A DNA stretch of 64,000 nt, taken from NCBI GenBank assembly GCA_030549495.1, contig JAUIRK010000745.1:248001-312000 (forward strand). Direction: 5' to 3'. The notes beneath the pieces are model-generated. The model was not told where the DNA came from. It made no database searches and worked only from the letters and a program-made list of their open reading frames with translations. Shown piece by piece: positions 1-10,900 of this stretch. The first letter of the stretch is position 1, and each line of letters opens with the position of its first letter. The position numbers and the translations under genes are program-made. Source of the DNA: Nectonema munidae (Eukaryota; Nematomorpha; Nectonematoida; Nectonematidae).

Positions 1-430
1 CCGCTGCTTCTTATTCAGCTGATCTTTTCTCACCACACACTGAACGAATTTGTAAACGTGTAGAGACTTGAAACCTTGCAACCATCCTTCAGTTGATATC
101 ACACTCATAATCCACTTCAAGTTCTTCATGAAACGGTTTTGCTTCTTCTTTCACAAGATCACCAGACAGTTCAACCCGCTCACTTTCACGTAACTCAAAC
201 CATGTCATCATTACTTTATTCAGTTCTGCACTTTTACCAGGTTTCATCGTTTTTCTTTCAAGCATTTTTTCTTTTGATTCATTGTTAACAAAAAAGTTGA
301 GCAACTAATTTTTTTGTTTTTTATGTCACAAACTGTTGAAGCTCCAATGCTATATAATTCACCTATACTTCTTTCAGACATGCCACTGTTGAGTTTTTTC
401 AAGAGCTCAACCTTCTCCACTATAGACAAA
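1..430 (-). mobile_element. pogo/Tigger-like DNA transposon, N-terminal transposase piece
   Basis: Read on the minus strand, 429-244 gives a psq-type helix-turn-helix: SIVEKVELLKKLNSGMSERS, then a stretch ending in IGASTVCDIKNKK. This is the usual start of Tigger/Jerky (CENP-B-like) transposases. A second frame (304-89) continues with MLERKTMKPGKSAELNKVMM, and a third near the left edge reads GWLQGFKS followed by a basic stretch, as in the CENP-B-type second HTH. The frame changes at least twice, so the gene is broken. The DDE domain would lie left of the window. Plain DNA transposon; I am fairly sure of the family and less sure of the exact lineage. Confidence 0.7.
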
Positions 431-1539
431 GTTCTGTGTTTACGCTTTTACTTTATCAAGGAAATAATTGAAAATATCATATTATAGATGAAAATTTTTT
501 TCTTTTTATTATTTCAATCTATTTTTTGAATATGGACATTATAATGTGTCTAAAGTATTTAAAAACTTGAATTTAAAGCCTTGTATGTCTTTACTGTGGT
601 TGTTTTATTGAATTATAAAAATAATAAAATAACAAGTAGCTTTTTATTTGATTATTATATATATTTTTTAAACAGGCTATTTTAAAATTTTAGTCGGATT
701 ACTGATGGTCAATCTTTGAATGTCTATTGTATACGCAATAGGGAGGTGTTAGATTCGACATTTTAGTTTGGAAACACCGATCGTTCTTCACAGATAACTT
801 GCAAGCCAAACTGAAGTTGATCCCCATCCTTGTTTTGTTGAAATCATGGATTAGGCTGCACCTCTCACATCCCTGCAATTGACGCTTGCGAGCCCTTTGC
901 CACTTCTAAAGCATCCTCGAAAGGCGTATATCTCCACATATCTATCTCAAGAACACTGTTTCTCGGATTCTGAACATCTGAAATAGTAGTTTTGAATTGG
1001 ATGTGCATAACTGTACACGCCTTGATCGCTAAGAAAACGTCACACTTTACAATAATTCTTTTGGCTCATGTAATGGGACTATTTATCCTTCTTTGCATTT
1101 ATCACCTTTCCAGATTCATTTGATGTCAATAGTGGGCCGTCAAGCCTACCAATTCTCCATGCATATCACAAAAAACTGTTCTTTGCAAGAGCAATGACTC
1201 TGTGTATATATTGGAGGAGTTTCTTAAGCTACTTCAAAAACATCGAAAGCTCCTCTCACTGTATGTGTTGTCTGGTAAATATGACCAGAACAACAATTGC
1301 CTTCTGATGCTGCCACTTTTAATTGTCATTGATACAGCCACATCTTGATGGCTCAAATAATATTATGCATTCAGCTTGCTCAATGCATTATACCTAGGAT
1401 TTTGAAATTAATTCCTCCCCCTTCTTGAACATCTCTAAGAAATATTAGAGCCAGAGAAATTCTCCGCAATCATTCCTAGGTTGTTTCATTTCTAAGTGTG
1501 TACGATCAGAAACAAAAATATCTGCGCGGAATAGTGCAC
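431..1539. other. AT-rich intergenic stretch, no gene seen
   Basis: No reading frame with family character, splice-flanked exon or terminal repeat could be supported. Some of 860-1500 may be decayed transposon belonging to the Chapaev-like piece on its right, but I could not align it convincingly. Confidence 0.4.
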
Positions 1540-2470
1540 CAATTCCACGTTCAACATTTCGACATAATCCTCTATAAGCTCGGCATAATTACTTTCTTTT
1601 TTGTTTCCTAAGAATCCTTTAACTGCCCGTTTAAATGCATCCGCTTTCGTGTTTAAAACCGATTCAAAAGAATTGTCATAAAAAGTTTGCGAATTTGAGG
1701 ACCAATAATTCTATCTCTTTAATTTTTGCGTCACTTAAAAAAGAAAAATTTTATCTTTAAATTCTTGAACCCTTCTCCTTCATGCTTCATTGTCTTTACA
1801 AAGTTTTTCAGTATTCCTAGTTGAATGTAAAAGGGGATAAAAGAATTTTTCCTGGCAATACCAAACTTGGATATTTGACATTTTTAACGGGAGTAATAAT
1901 CTATCTCCATTTCCATTTTTATTGCAGTGTATATTCCTTGCCTGCCTATCGCATTCAGATAAAAAACAACTGTACTTGGTATAAACGCTTTGCAATCCCA
2001 TCACTAAAGCTACAATTTTAAGGTCTCCACATATTTATGATTGATGTTCGTCATAATTATAACATGTTTTAGATTTTCATAAGTTTTCCATTTGTTCAGA
2101 ATAAGCAATAGGAACAAATGGCTTGTTTCCATTCTTTAACAAAACACCTTTAAGTTTTAGAAGAATCGATTAATGATCTCCATTCACAATGATTGTAATC
2201 GTTTTTCATTTCTGCAATCAAGCTTGAAATATTTTCACAGACAATCAACTCATTTTTTTTATAAAAAAATTATTAAAAATTTTCTGACTATTTCTGAATG
2301 AAGAAACTTTAACATTTGATTCTAGTAAGTTCTACACTTGAAGTCGAGAACCCAAAAGTTTGATCACCATGAAGCCGTTCATTATTTTCATCACTTGATT
2401 CTGGCAAAATGTTTTCAGGACCTAGAAGAACAAGTAGTCATCGCTATGAGATACTGCACGAATAGCAGAA
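1540..2470 (-). mobile_element. Chapaev-like transposase remnant (old copy)
   Basis: The minus-strand frame 2004-1780 contains YTKYSCFLSECDRQARN. This aligns with GYTKYPCFLCLWDSRARN of the open transposase at 18176-19882. The DNA at 1550-1650 and 2100-2190 also tracks that gene in the same order, for example the equivalents of its VPIGHST and IDSSKSSLK segments. The frame is shifted and interrupted, and the N-terminal zinc-binding part and the terminal repeats are not recognisable. This is an old, 5'-eroded copy of the same family. Limits are approximate. Confidence 0.65.
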
Positions 2471-3364
2471 GGAATTAGAAGAATTTCTAATTGATTTCTT
2501 TTTTTTCTTTGAAGTGCCACTTTTCAATGATTGGATTTAACAAAAATAGCAAGGATATACATGATTTTTTGCTCTCTTCATATTATTGGAACAGCAAAAG
2601 GCATTTTTTTTCTTTTTTCAATCATCTTTGCTTAAACAATTATGAGACAATGTTCAAAACAGTTTTTATAATCATAATTGAGTCTAACTAAAAAAATAAG
2701 CAACTACAAGAAAATAAATGTATGCTTAACTCTTGAATGTTATCTTCTTTTCTGTATCAAAGTTAATACACATCAAACATTACACATGTTAAAATGCCAT
2801 TACATAAAATGATATATGGACAAGTATGTACAGGTCTTATATAGAGCTGACGAAAAGTCATTAATTTTACATACCAGAGCTAATAAAATAAAATCATTAG
2901 TATATTTGTGTTAAAGTACCCCTTAGTGTACATAAATTAGGTAATTTTATTCAGGAAGTTTTTTCAATATTTATTCAGCAAAGAGGTCATCGTTTTGCAG
3001 TCTTTGTTCGATTAAAGTACATGAAAGTGGATAACTAATCAGCACAGTAGACAACATGGAAGATAGGTCAGATAGTACCACTATTAGTGGTACGTTTATC
3101 AGCATCACTATCAGTACTACTATTGGACCTATCTTCCATTTTGTCAAACACTGCATCATAACCGACGTCTGTTCTTAATAAGTTCCTAAAGCTAATTTTT
3201 GAATACTCAGCGGTGCTTAACTCCAGAACCAAGGGTAAATATTAGCAAAAGGTCATAGAATTCTAGATCTTCCTACAGAGAAGCATTAATGAAACGGATG
3301 TCAAAAATTTAGATTGAAGATTCTTTACTGCTCACTGCTGTGTCTCGGTTCTTTGTTTTGCTAA
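2471..3364. other. AT-rich stretch with one hairpin, no gene seen
   Basis: Only short accidental frames are present. The one structured item is the inverted repeat at 3056-3139, listed separately. Confidence 0.4.
3056..3139. repeat. Inverted repeat with inner near-palindrome
   Basis: The arm ATGGAAGATAGGTC (3056-3069) is exactly complementary to GACCTATCTTCCAT (3126-3139). The spacer contains GTACCACT-ATT-AGTGGTAC, itself a hairpin. No flanking target duplication was found, so assignment to a MITE is not supported. Confidence 0.6.
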
Positions 3365-4019
3365 CTAGATGGGGTTTCTGTTTATATTTACAGCATTAGC
3401 GCCATGACCAAGAATGGAAGCCATTTCATTAAGTAAATAAATGGCTCTCCTTGATGATATATTGATCCTATCAAAATTTCCAGTGTGTCCTCGACTCATG
3501 ATATTGATTCTTGCTCTTTTGGTTATAGGACATGTTTCTACTGTTATCATTTTGAAATATTTGAAATCCTCATGAGTTTCGGGTTTTGGAAAAGAAGTAC
3601 ATTTTTTCATGTTTTCTGATCTTCTTGTGATAGTTTAAGGCGCTGAAGTTATTCCTCCTTCTGTTGCACAGAATGTAAAGATCGATGTTTTCTCCCACAA
3701 TTGCTCCAGGGCGACCCTTTTTCGTCGAGAGTAGGAATTCTGTCCTTTGAATTTGTCATCATGAGCAGGCATCTGCATCGCCAATATCAAACAGACTATC
3801 GAGTCCATCGGAAAACTCGATCACTTCAAATTTGTGTTCAGGAGTTTCAAGATCCTTCTGTTTTTTTAGAGTTTTCCTATCAACTTTGAAATGGTTGCAT
3901 GAAGTGGTATGCCATTGCCAGCCTAATGCAGATGCAGCTTCAATACCTCTAACAGCCACTTTCTCTACCTTGTGAAGATTCTCGAAGGATCTCTTGATAT
4001 GATGGCAACTTAGCATCAA
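3365..4019 (-). pseudogene. Unidentified broken ORF with HTH-like segment
   Basis: Two minus-strand frames (4019-3759, 86 codons; 3610-3365, 81 codons) look protein-like and lie in order. The first has VAVRGIEAASALGWQWHTTS followed by NHFKVDRKTLKK. That resembles the 'x-A-x-F-x-V-x-R-x-T-L' pattern of psq-type helix-turn-helix segments used by transposases and transposon-derived proteins. The second (CPITKRARINIMSRGHTGNF...) I do not recognise. The region between them also reads in shifted frames. Probably a decayed transposon gene; a decayed host gene cannot be excluded. Confidence 0.3.
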
Positions 4020-4795
4020 AAATTTCTACCTCATGTTGAGCAAACTTATAAATATCACTCTGTTTTCAATGATTTATTGACATGAGAAGCTAAATCAGAG
4101 AATAAAAAGGAAATACATCTTTATGACTGAACTTGTATCTTACAACACAAGAGATGCATTCAAGGAGAAAACAATTTTTAATTTACAATCCTACAGGGCC
4201 ACCACTAAATCATTTAAATCGTAATGATATTTAACAGAGGGAGTTTCTTTCATCGAATGCCCAGACTAGTGGGGTGGCAGTGTTTAAATTTTCATTTTTA
4301 AGGCCCTTCCTGGTGTCGCGAATATTTTCCACTCTCCCTCTTTTTGTATCTAAAATTTAATTTAATTTGGGCCACTCAATCGAACTTTGCGGCACCACAA
4401 AAGCCACGGTATTTAATTGGGGTTAACCCTGCCTACAAACTCAACATTTACCAAAAAAATAAAGAAATTTAGATATGCATTTTATAGCATATTAATCTGT
4501 ACATATGGACATGGAAAATTTTCCAGTATTTAGATGTTAAGTAGAAATTTAAACATGACCTCATTTTTGTTGAACATAATTGCGTATTCAAAAATATTTA
4601 GCCAGCAAAAGCAAGCCTCCTTTTTCATATATAGGTTCAATAAACTAATTTCATAGATGTCTTTCATTTTGTTTATTGCCCAATAATATCCTTCATCATT
4701 TAAAAGATTTTCATATAACATTGTAAAGAGTTAATCAAAACTAATTATACAACGGCTCCATGTTTGAGAGTTATGACTTGGAAATATTTTTTTAG
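4020..4795. other. AT-rich stretch upstream of the first visible exon of gene A
   Basis: No coding exon was supported here. It ends in the pyrimidine-rich acceptor of the 4796 exon, so at least its right part is probably intron of gene A. The preceding exon, which must end after one base of a codon, was not found in the window. Confidence 0.35.
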
Positions 4796-4945
4796 ATTCT
4801 TTTAACAAAGTAGAAAGTAATAAAGATTTTGCCAAGAAAAGGGATCCTTTCGAAAAAAGTGACAAATTATCTGCGCCTAAAAAAAGTATGAAAAATAAAA
4901 AAGAATCCAACAACAAAAATTCTATGATATCCACAAATACTTCAG
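4796..4945 (+). CDS. Gene A exon a
   Basis: The acceptor is a T-rich run ending ttttttag and the donor is CAG|gttcta. It reads SFNKVESNKDFAKKRDPFEK and then a Lys/Asn/Ser-rich stretch ending SMISTNTS. It begins with the last two bases of a codon and ends after one base. It joins the next exon across a 51-bp intron to give STNTS-V-LETLPHK. DPF is the only recognisable short motif. Confidence 0.55.
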
Positions 4946-7900
4946 GTTCTATTTTAAATATTATTTGTTTTCTCATTAAGAAAAAACAAAATTTAGTTTT
5001 GGAGACACTTCCTCATAAAGATGATAAATCACTTCCACTTGTCACTCTGTCGCCTACTAATAAAGAAAACATTATCAAGGAGAAGAAAGAGATTCCTACG
5101 ATGGAAGAATCTCTTAAATTTATTCCAAAAAAGGTTTTTCATACTTGATGGTTTTTCTTTTTATTACAGACACGCGCACAATTCCCTGCAACTTTGTTTC
5201 CCAGTTTAAAAAATCGAGTTGTCTTGTATGCTCAAAACTCTATGAGTTCTTCTTGAGAAGTTCGAAATCAGAGTGTAAACATCTACGATTAGAAGCTGCA
5301 TTCGTAACCAAGTGAAGTCGTGCTTCATTCATTGATACGCGGCTCAGGGCATGCTTTCATACCAGGCCATTGAAAATCATTTATTTCAGTTGACCTATTT
5401 TAATTTTCTACAAAATCCAATGTTTCGCTTTTGTTTTGCACTCAGAAATCAATTTGAAAAATGTGCAAATTTTCTTCTTATCCATGCAAAAGCTTTTGGT
5501 GCAACGAGGGATAAAGTTTGGATGGGAAGTGCAAATCTATCATAGTATTGCCCCCTTTATCTGTATCTAATTCTGGTCATAAATAGATATACAATTTGCC
5601 AGTTCACTTTTATGAAGCTGAATAATAAATATACGATCTATAATATTGCAGAAGAAGTAGGTAGTTTTTTAAAACCTTTTTTTTTTAAATAAATATAATT
5701 TTATTTTGTTTGATTTTTCCCTATCAAAAAATTTCATTTCTCTTTTTCAATTATTTAATGACATGTGTTTGTTGCAAATGGAATTGAAAGGGCTGCTGAT
5801 GCATTTTATTAATGCTAATCAAGATGTGCGTGATTATAAAATGCCGGCGTCACCTTCTCTTGTCTTTTTTAAATAGCATGCGAGTCAAGGAAAAACGACA
5901 AAAGAAGAAACACGTAAGAATGACGATGCCTTGGGCGATGCTTCCTTAAACGCCGCCATTCCAAATAACTCGCGTATTCTTCAAATGCTCAAAAATTCTT
6001 CCAAATTAAATACCTCCAGGTTTAAACTCAATATCTTCATATCAATCATGTGTGTTCATTTGCGTATATATTTTCAATATGCTGACTAGCAATGTTAAAT
6101 TAGGAGACAGCACATATTTCTTTGAGGATTTAGGGAGAAATTCAACGCCTACTTCAGGGATTTAAAAATCGTTTAGGCAAACATTAAAACATCTTTATAC
6201 AAGATTATTTCCTACTTTTATCCAATTTACTCATTTTCGCTTCACAACTTTCATATCTTATGACCTTTCAGACACGCAATCAACTACTTACCAAAATAGA
6301 GTGTATATTAAGATGAATGGCAGTAAGCACTTTGATTAACGTTATTAGTGGAATGGAGGTTACCATTCACATTTCTGGAAATCGAACTGATTCCAGAGGA
6401 AAGAGTAAAAAGTCCTGTTCCAACTCCTCAACCGTTTGCTCCTCGCATGATGATGACATCAACTTTGCTATGTATCAAATTTATAGGCAGGAATACACAG
6501 GAAATATTGGAAAGAACTCCCTTGCCACAAAGAAAGTGATGTGGAAACATTTTGACAGCGCAAGGCTGGATTAAGATTTAAATAAAACACATTCTCTCTG
6601 GCTTAGTTTTTTTAGTCACGAAGGTGCGACATGAGTAAGGTTCGTTATATGCTTGGCTTCCATACCACAAGGTCTTGGGTTCGATGCAGCATCGCGCCTT
6701 CTTTGCTGATAGTATTAGTGCTACAAGCGGTGCAGTTGCGTCTTCTCGATGAAGCACTCCACGTACCCGTCACTGTTTCTTATGAAGAGTTTTAATGATA
6801 ACAATAACACAAAGTCGAAATCCAAAATATTTAATACTTTTTCCAAGTTAATTTTTTAGAACCCAAAAATATTTAATATCAAAGAAAATACCAGGCTGAC
6901 ATTGGGAATAAAACAAAAGCTTTGGCTTTTCTTTACTTTTTTCTTGAAATGCAACAATCCTCAATTTTTTTTTAAAGTTTATTTAAAAATCACACGATGT
7001 GTCAACATTTCAAAGTTAATTCACACCTCAAAAACCACCCTTTTCTCGAAGAGACTAATTTTTTAACTGAATCTTAAAAAACAGAGTATTTTAAAATTTA
7101 TTTCCTTCTAAAGCTTTGAAAATAAATTTGTAAAAACTTTAGGAAAACTTTATCGCAATTAGGATGTATATAAAAGTAAGACATCTGAATTATATCTACT
7201 AAAATGAACTTCGCTAAAACAAAAATAAAAGAAAGATACAGGGAAAAGATGACCACAGGTTTATCGCGTGTTTGCACCTCTCAGAATGAAGCGTGCTCAT
7301 AAAGCATTAAACGATTTTGGCATAGCGCCATTATCAGTGACGCTCACTTTCTTCAAACTATTAAAATTCGTCTTATGTGCCAAGTATTCGATAACATAGT
7401 TAGCGATTTGGGCAAAGTTTGAGTTGAAGGAAAGTCGCCTGGAAGCAGTGGCGTAACTAGGTGGGGTCGGATCGCCCCGGCGGCACATTTTTAGGGGCGG
7501 CATATTTTGAAATCACTCATATATTGCAATCAATATGATGTAAAGATCTTTATAACAGTTTGTGTTGTAAGAGATTTTCATTTGACAAACACAAACAAAC
7601 ATGCATACACAACAAATCTGAGACCTGAAAAAAGTTTTTGACGAAGTTATTGAAGAGTGTGCCAACAAAAAAGCTAGAAAAGTTCATCTATAAAAAGTTG
7701 AAAATGAATTTTTCAGTTTTTTTAATTTTCTATTCAAGCATTATAAAAGTAATTTATAAATAAATAAAGTTTTATGCGTTTTTAACCAATTTTTTTAAAT
7801 AAAAAGGGGCGTCAAATTTATGACCCGCCCGAGCGGCAATTCTCATGGTTACGCCACTGCCTGGAAGTAAAATTTTGACAAGTTTGGAGTCACGCAAATG

Positions 7901-10900
7901 TTTAAGAGGTGCAGAGTGTTTAGTTTATTACACTTTAAAAGGCAGTCACGCTTACTCGTTAAGTAGATCCTTTTTACAGTTCACATATTTCGCCTTTCTA
8001 GGCCTCTTTCCAAAGTTCCTGCCAGTCCGCCCGCCACTCTTGTGTTGCCGCAAGAGGCCAATCTTTCTCAAAACAGCAGAAGTTCGTACCTTTTTACTTT
8101 TAATTCTCATTTATCGTGCTCACTTCATACTAAAAAATTTACAACGAAGCTCAATCACACCTCTATGAAAAAATTAGCGCTTTAAAAACTTTTGGGAGCA
8201 GAGGTGCTATTTATTGCTCTAGGTACTTCCGGCATTCCTGATATATTTTAGCTACACTAACCCTACCCAACCAACAGAAATCATGTTAATTTCATTTTCT
8301 TTTGCATCTTTCAATGCCATATTCGTTTTATTGTTTAGCTCTTTTTGAAAGTGTCTAATAACGTAGGCACATGCACATACTTTTACACACATATGTCTAT
8401 ATGATGGTTCGAGTATTACTTCAGTAATAGAAAAGACCATTTGAAAAAATGGGTGACAAGTTCAGCCTGGCCTATGGGCGATATCGCGTTTACATTCAAA
8501 TTTTTCGATACGCTGATTTGAGTTTATGGTTGTTAGATGAAGAGTTAGGCCAAAAGTTGCTTTCAAAAGATCAATCGAAAAGACATTTATCATTAATAGT
8601 ATATTGTTTGAAATACATAAACAATTTTATATGATCTCCTTTATAGGCAATGTATGAAATCTTAGCTTAATTACATCTCCATCCATTTCTGATTGTTCAT
8701 GTTTTCCTTTAGTTTATGAAAAAGGCGTATATATGTTATCATGAATCTTGTAAAAGTAGAGGATTTAAAAATGGCGATATTTCATTCCTGTCTCCGAATA
8801 TGAGTATACTGTCATTCAAAAATTGCCTCCTTGTTTATTATAGTCTATATATCATTAACTCTTTTAAGAGCGGGTACCTTTTCTCGTGTTTATATTTATG
8901 GCCTAACTTGGAAAATCCTTTGCTTTTTCTTCCTATATTTTTTGTCACAATTTTAGCCGTTCCTAAACAAAAGTATGCTAAGAAAGGTAGCGATTATTAT
9001 ACCTCTCAACCAGAGTGGGATTGTGTCTCTGTGAGTGATCTCCAGTCACCAGGTACATAAAATGAGCAAAATCGTAAAATTTTGCCCAAATCTATCCTGT
9101 GTTCTTTTAGATAGCGATTTCTCCCACTTTCAAGACCAAGCCTCTTCTTCTTACGATGCCATGGAGCCTCCATCTTCGAACAACATCAGTAAAACATCCT
9201 TACGCCCTTTAATTATACAAATTTGCACAAAGATGTTTTAGCCGCATTTTTCTATAAAACAAATCTTTTCTAAATGTTAACTTATTCTTGCATATAAACG
9301 TTGATATCTAGCATGCATAGCGTGTCGTGCAAACATATTCGGCCACCGCTGAGAAATATCATCACATCTTTCAAGCTTAAATGTTTCGAAGTAACGTTCG
9401 TTATACCTCATACCTTTGGGTCTTATAACATATCTGCATCCATAAGAACAAACTTATTTTGTTTCATCGCTGAAAATAGCTTTTAGCCCATCACGCACGC
9501 ACACTCTAAATGATCTTTCTTTTGTCCAGAATAATCTTTTTAATTGAACTTTTGAGCTGATTTTTTTAGCCGCAATACAAATTAGTTTTTTTGTATATAT
9601 TGAAATATGGGTACGGCTGCTCATATTCCAATAGGAGTGCTATGAGCCAAAAGAAAGAGAAAAGAGGGAGACAACAAGGTAAAGAAATCTTTATTGAATC
9701 AGGTAGGTATCAGTATTTCGAGCGTTGCTGTCTTGGCCAAGATTCTGAAATATTTCAGGTGGAAGTTTGTAGTCGAAATGTGTTGGTTGAGGTGCGCCGT
9801 GAATGAACACCTTAATGAATGAATGAATTCGGAGGGTGGAAGTTGATGTGATGCACGTGCATATGAGTGTGTAAAGAAGGGTGTGCACTGCAGTGAGCAA
9901 GGAAGCATGATGTGAGTGTGTAGAATTAAATGAATGCAGTTGGTAGTGTTGATGAGTGATACACAATGTGTAGTGTGTGTATAATTTTATGGTGTGGAAT
10001 AGGAGGGACTGGTAGTGTTTCAATGAATCGTGTGTGAATTAAATGGGCGATCATATCTTTTGAGGAGGTGTTCTTCTTTGTAGCATCTACGGATGTGATT
10101 CTTTTCGTGGAAATGATGTCGATGCGTAGGTGCGGTTCGATTGGGGTTGGATGTCTAGTATGGTAGTGTAGGCTTGTTGAGTTTTTTGGTGGATGGCATC
10201 TTGTAGATGTTCCTTGTATCGTATAATGGATGCGCGTTTAGTTTCACCGATGTATGTGTTTTGACATGATTCGCAGCTTATTCTGTGGCTAACTTCTTCC
10301 TTGCTACATTGTCCTCTTGCGAGCGATGTGTGTGCACTGTGCAGTGGCTGAGTGGTAGGGAGTGTCGTTTTTGCGTAGTATGGATTCTAGGGTTGGGGGA
10401 GGTTGTGTTGTTAACTTTATAGACGGGTGCTTGCACTAGATAGCCCATTTTTCTTTTTAGGGCAGGAGGGAGTGGGAGGGGACTTGAGTGCTGTGTTTTA
10501 TTTTCATTGTCCAGCAACAGGTATCATATAAAAGTATCCAAACTTTTTTTTGGTGTCTTGGTTTGGATAGAGAGTGTCGCTAAGAGTTGGGTGTCTTTCG
10601 ATAGTTGATTGTGAGTGGGTGAATTCGGTGTAGATGTCCAAAAAAGGTGGCTTTTTTAATTTTCATATTATAAGCAGAGTGATAATTTATCGATGCTAAG
10701 ATGTTTATTTGTAAGCTTAGTGAATAAAGAATGTGCGATGTAGACTTTCTAACTGCACACAATTTTTCTTGTTTTAGAATCTTGATAAAGACCGCAACGC
10801 TCGAAATATCGATTACCTGATAATTTTGCAAAGTCGAGTTACCCAACAAAGATTACTTTACGTTTTTGTCTACAAAAACACACACCTATGGCTTCATACC

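Larger units (their letters stand above)
6323..8956 (+). other. Gene A intron e
   Basis: It contains a tRNA-derived SINE-like sequence (about 6606-6790) and an hAT MITE (7446-7859). Around the MITE a faint minus-strand protein-like debris runs from about 8160 to 7297. The rest is AT-rich with no supported gene. Confidence 0.4.

Noticed and set aside
5171-5215. Possible small exon of gene A (TRAQFPATLFPSLKNR)
   Set aside because: It would need a 37-bp upstream intron and a weak GTTGTC donor, and exon b already joins exon c in phase.
6317-6574. Two overlapping open frames after gene A exon e
   Set aside because: Joining to exon e would need a 26-bp intron. Exon e instead joins 8957 with a good donor and correct phase.
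6650-6700. tRNA gene
   Set aside because: The B box is good but no full cloverleaf or anticodon arm forms; better explained as part of a SINE.
8449-8634. 61-codon + frame (MGDKFSLAYGRYRVYIQIFR)
   Set aside because: No splice context fitting gene A phases and no family pattern; probably chance.
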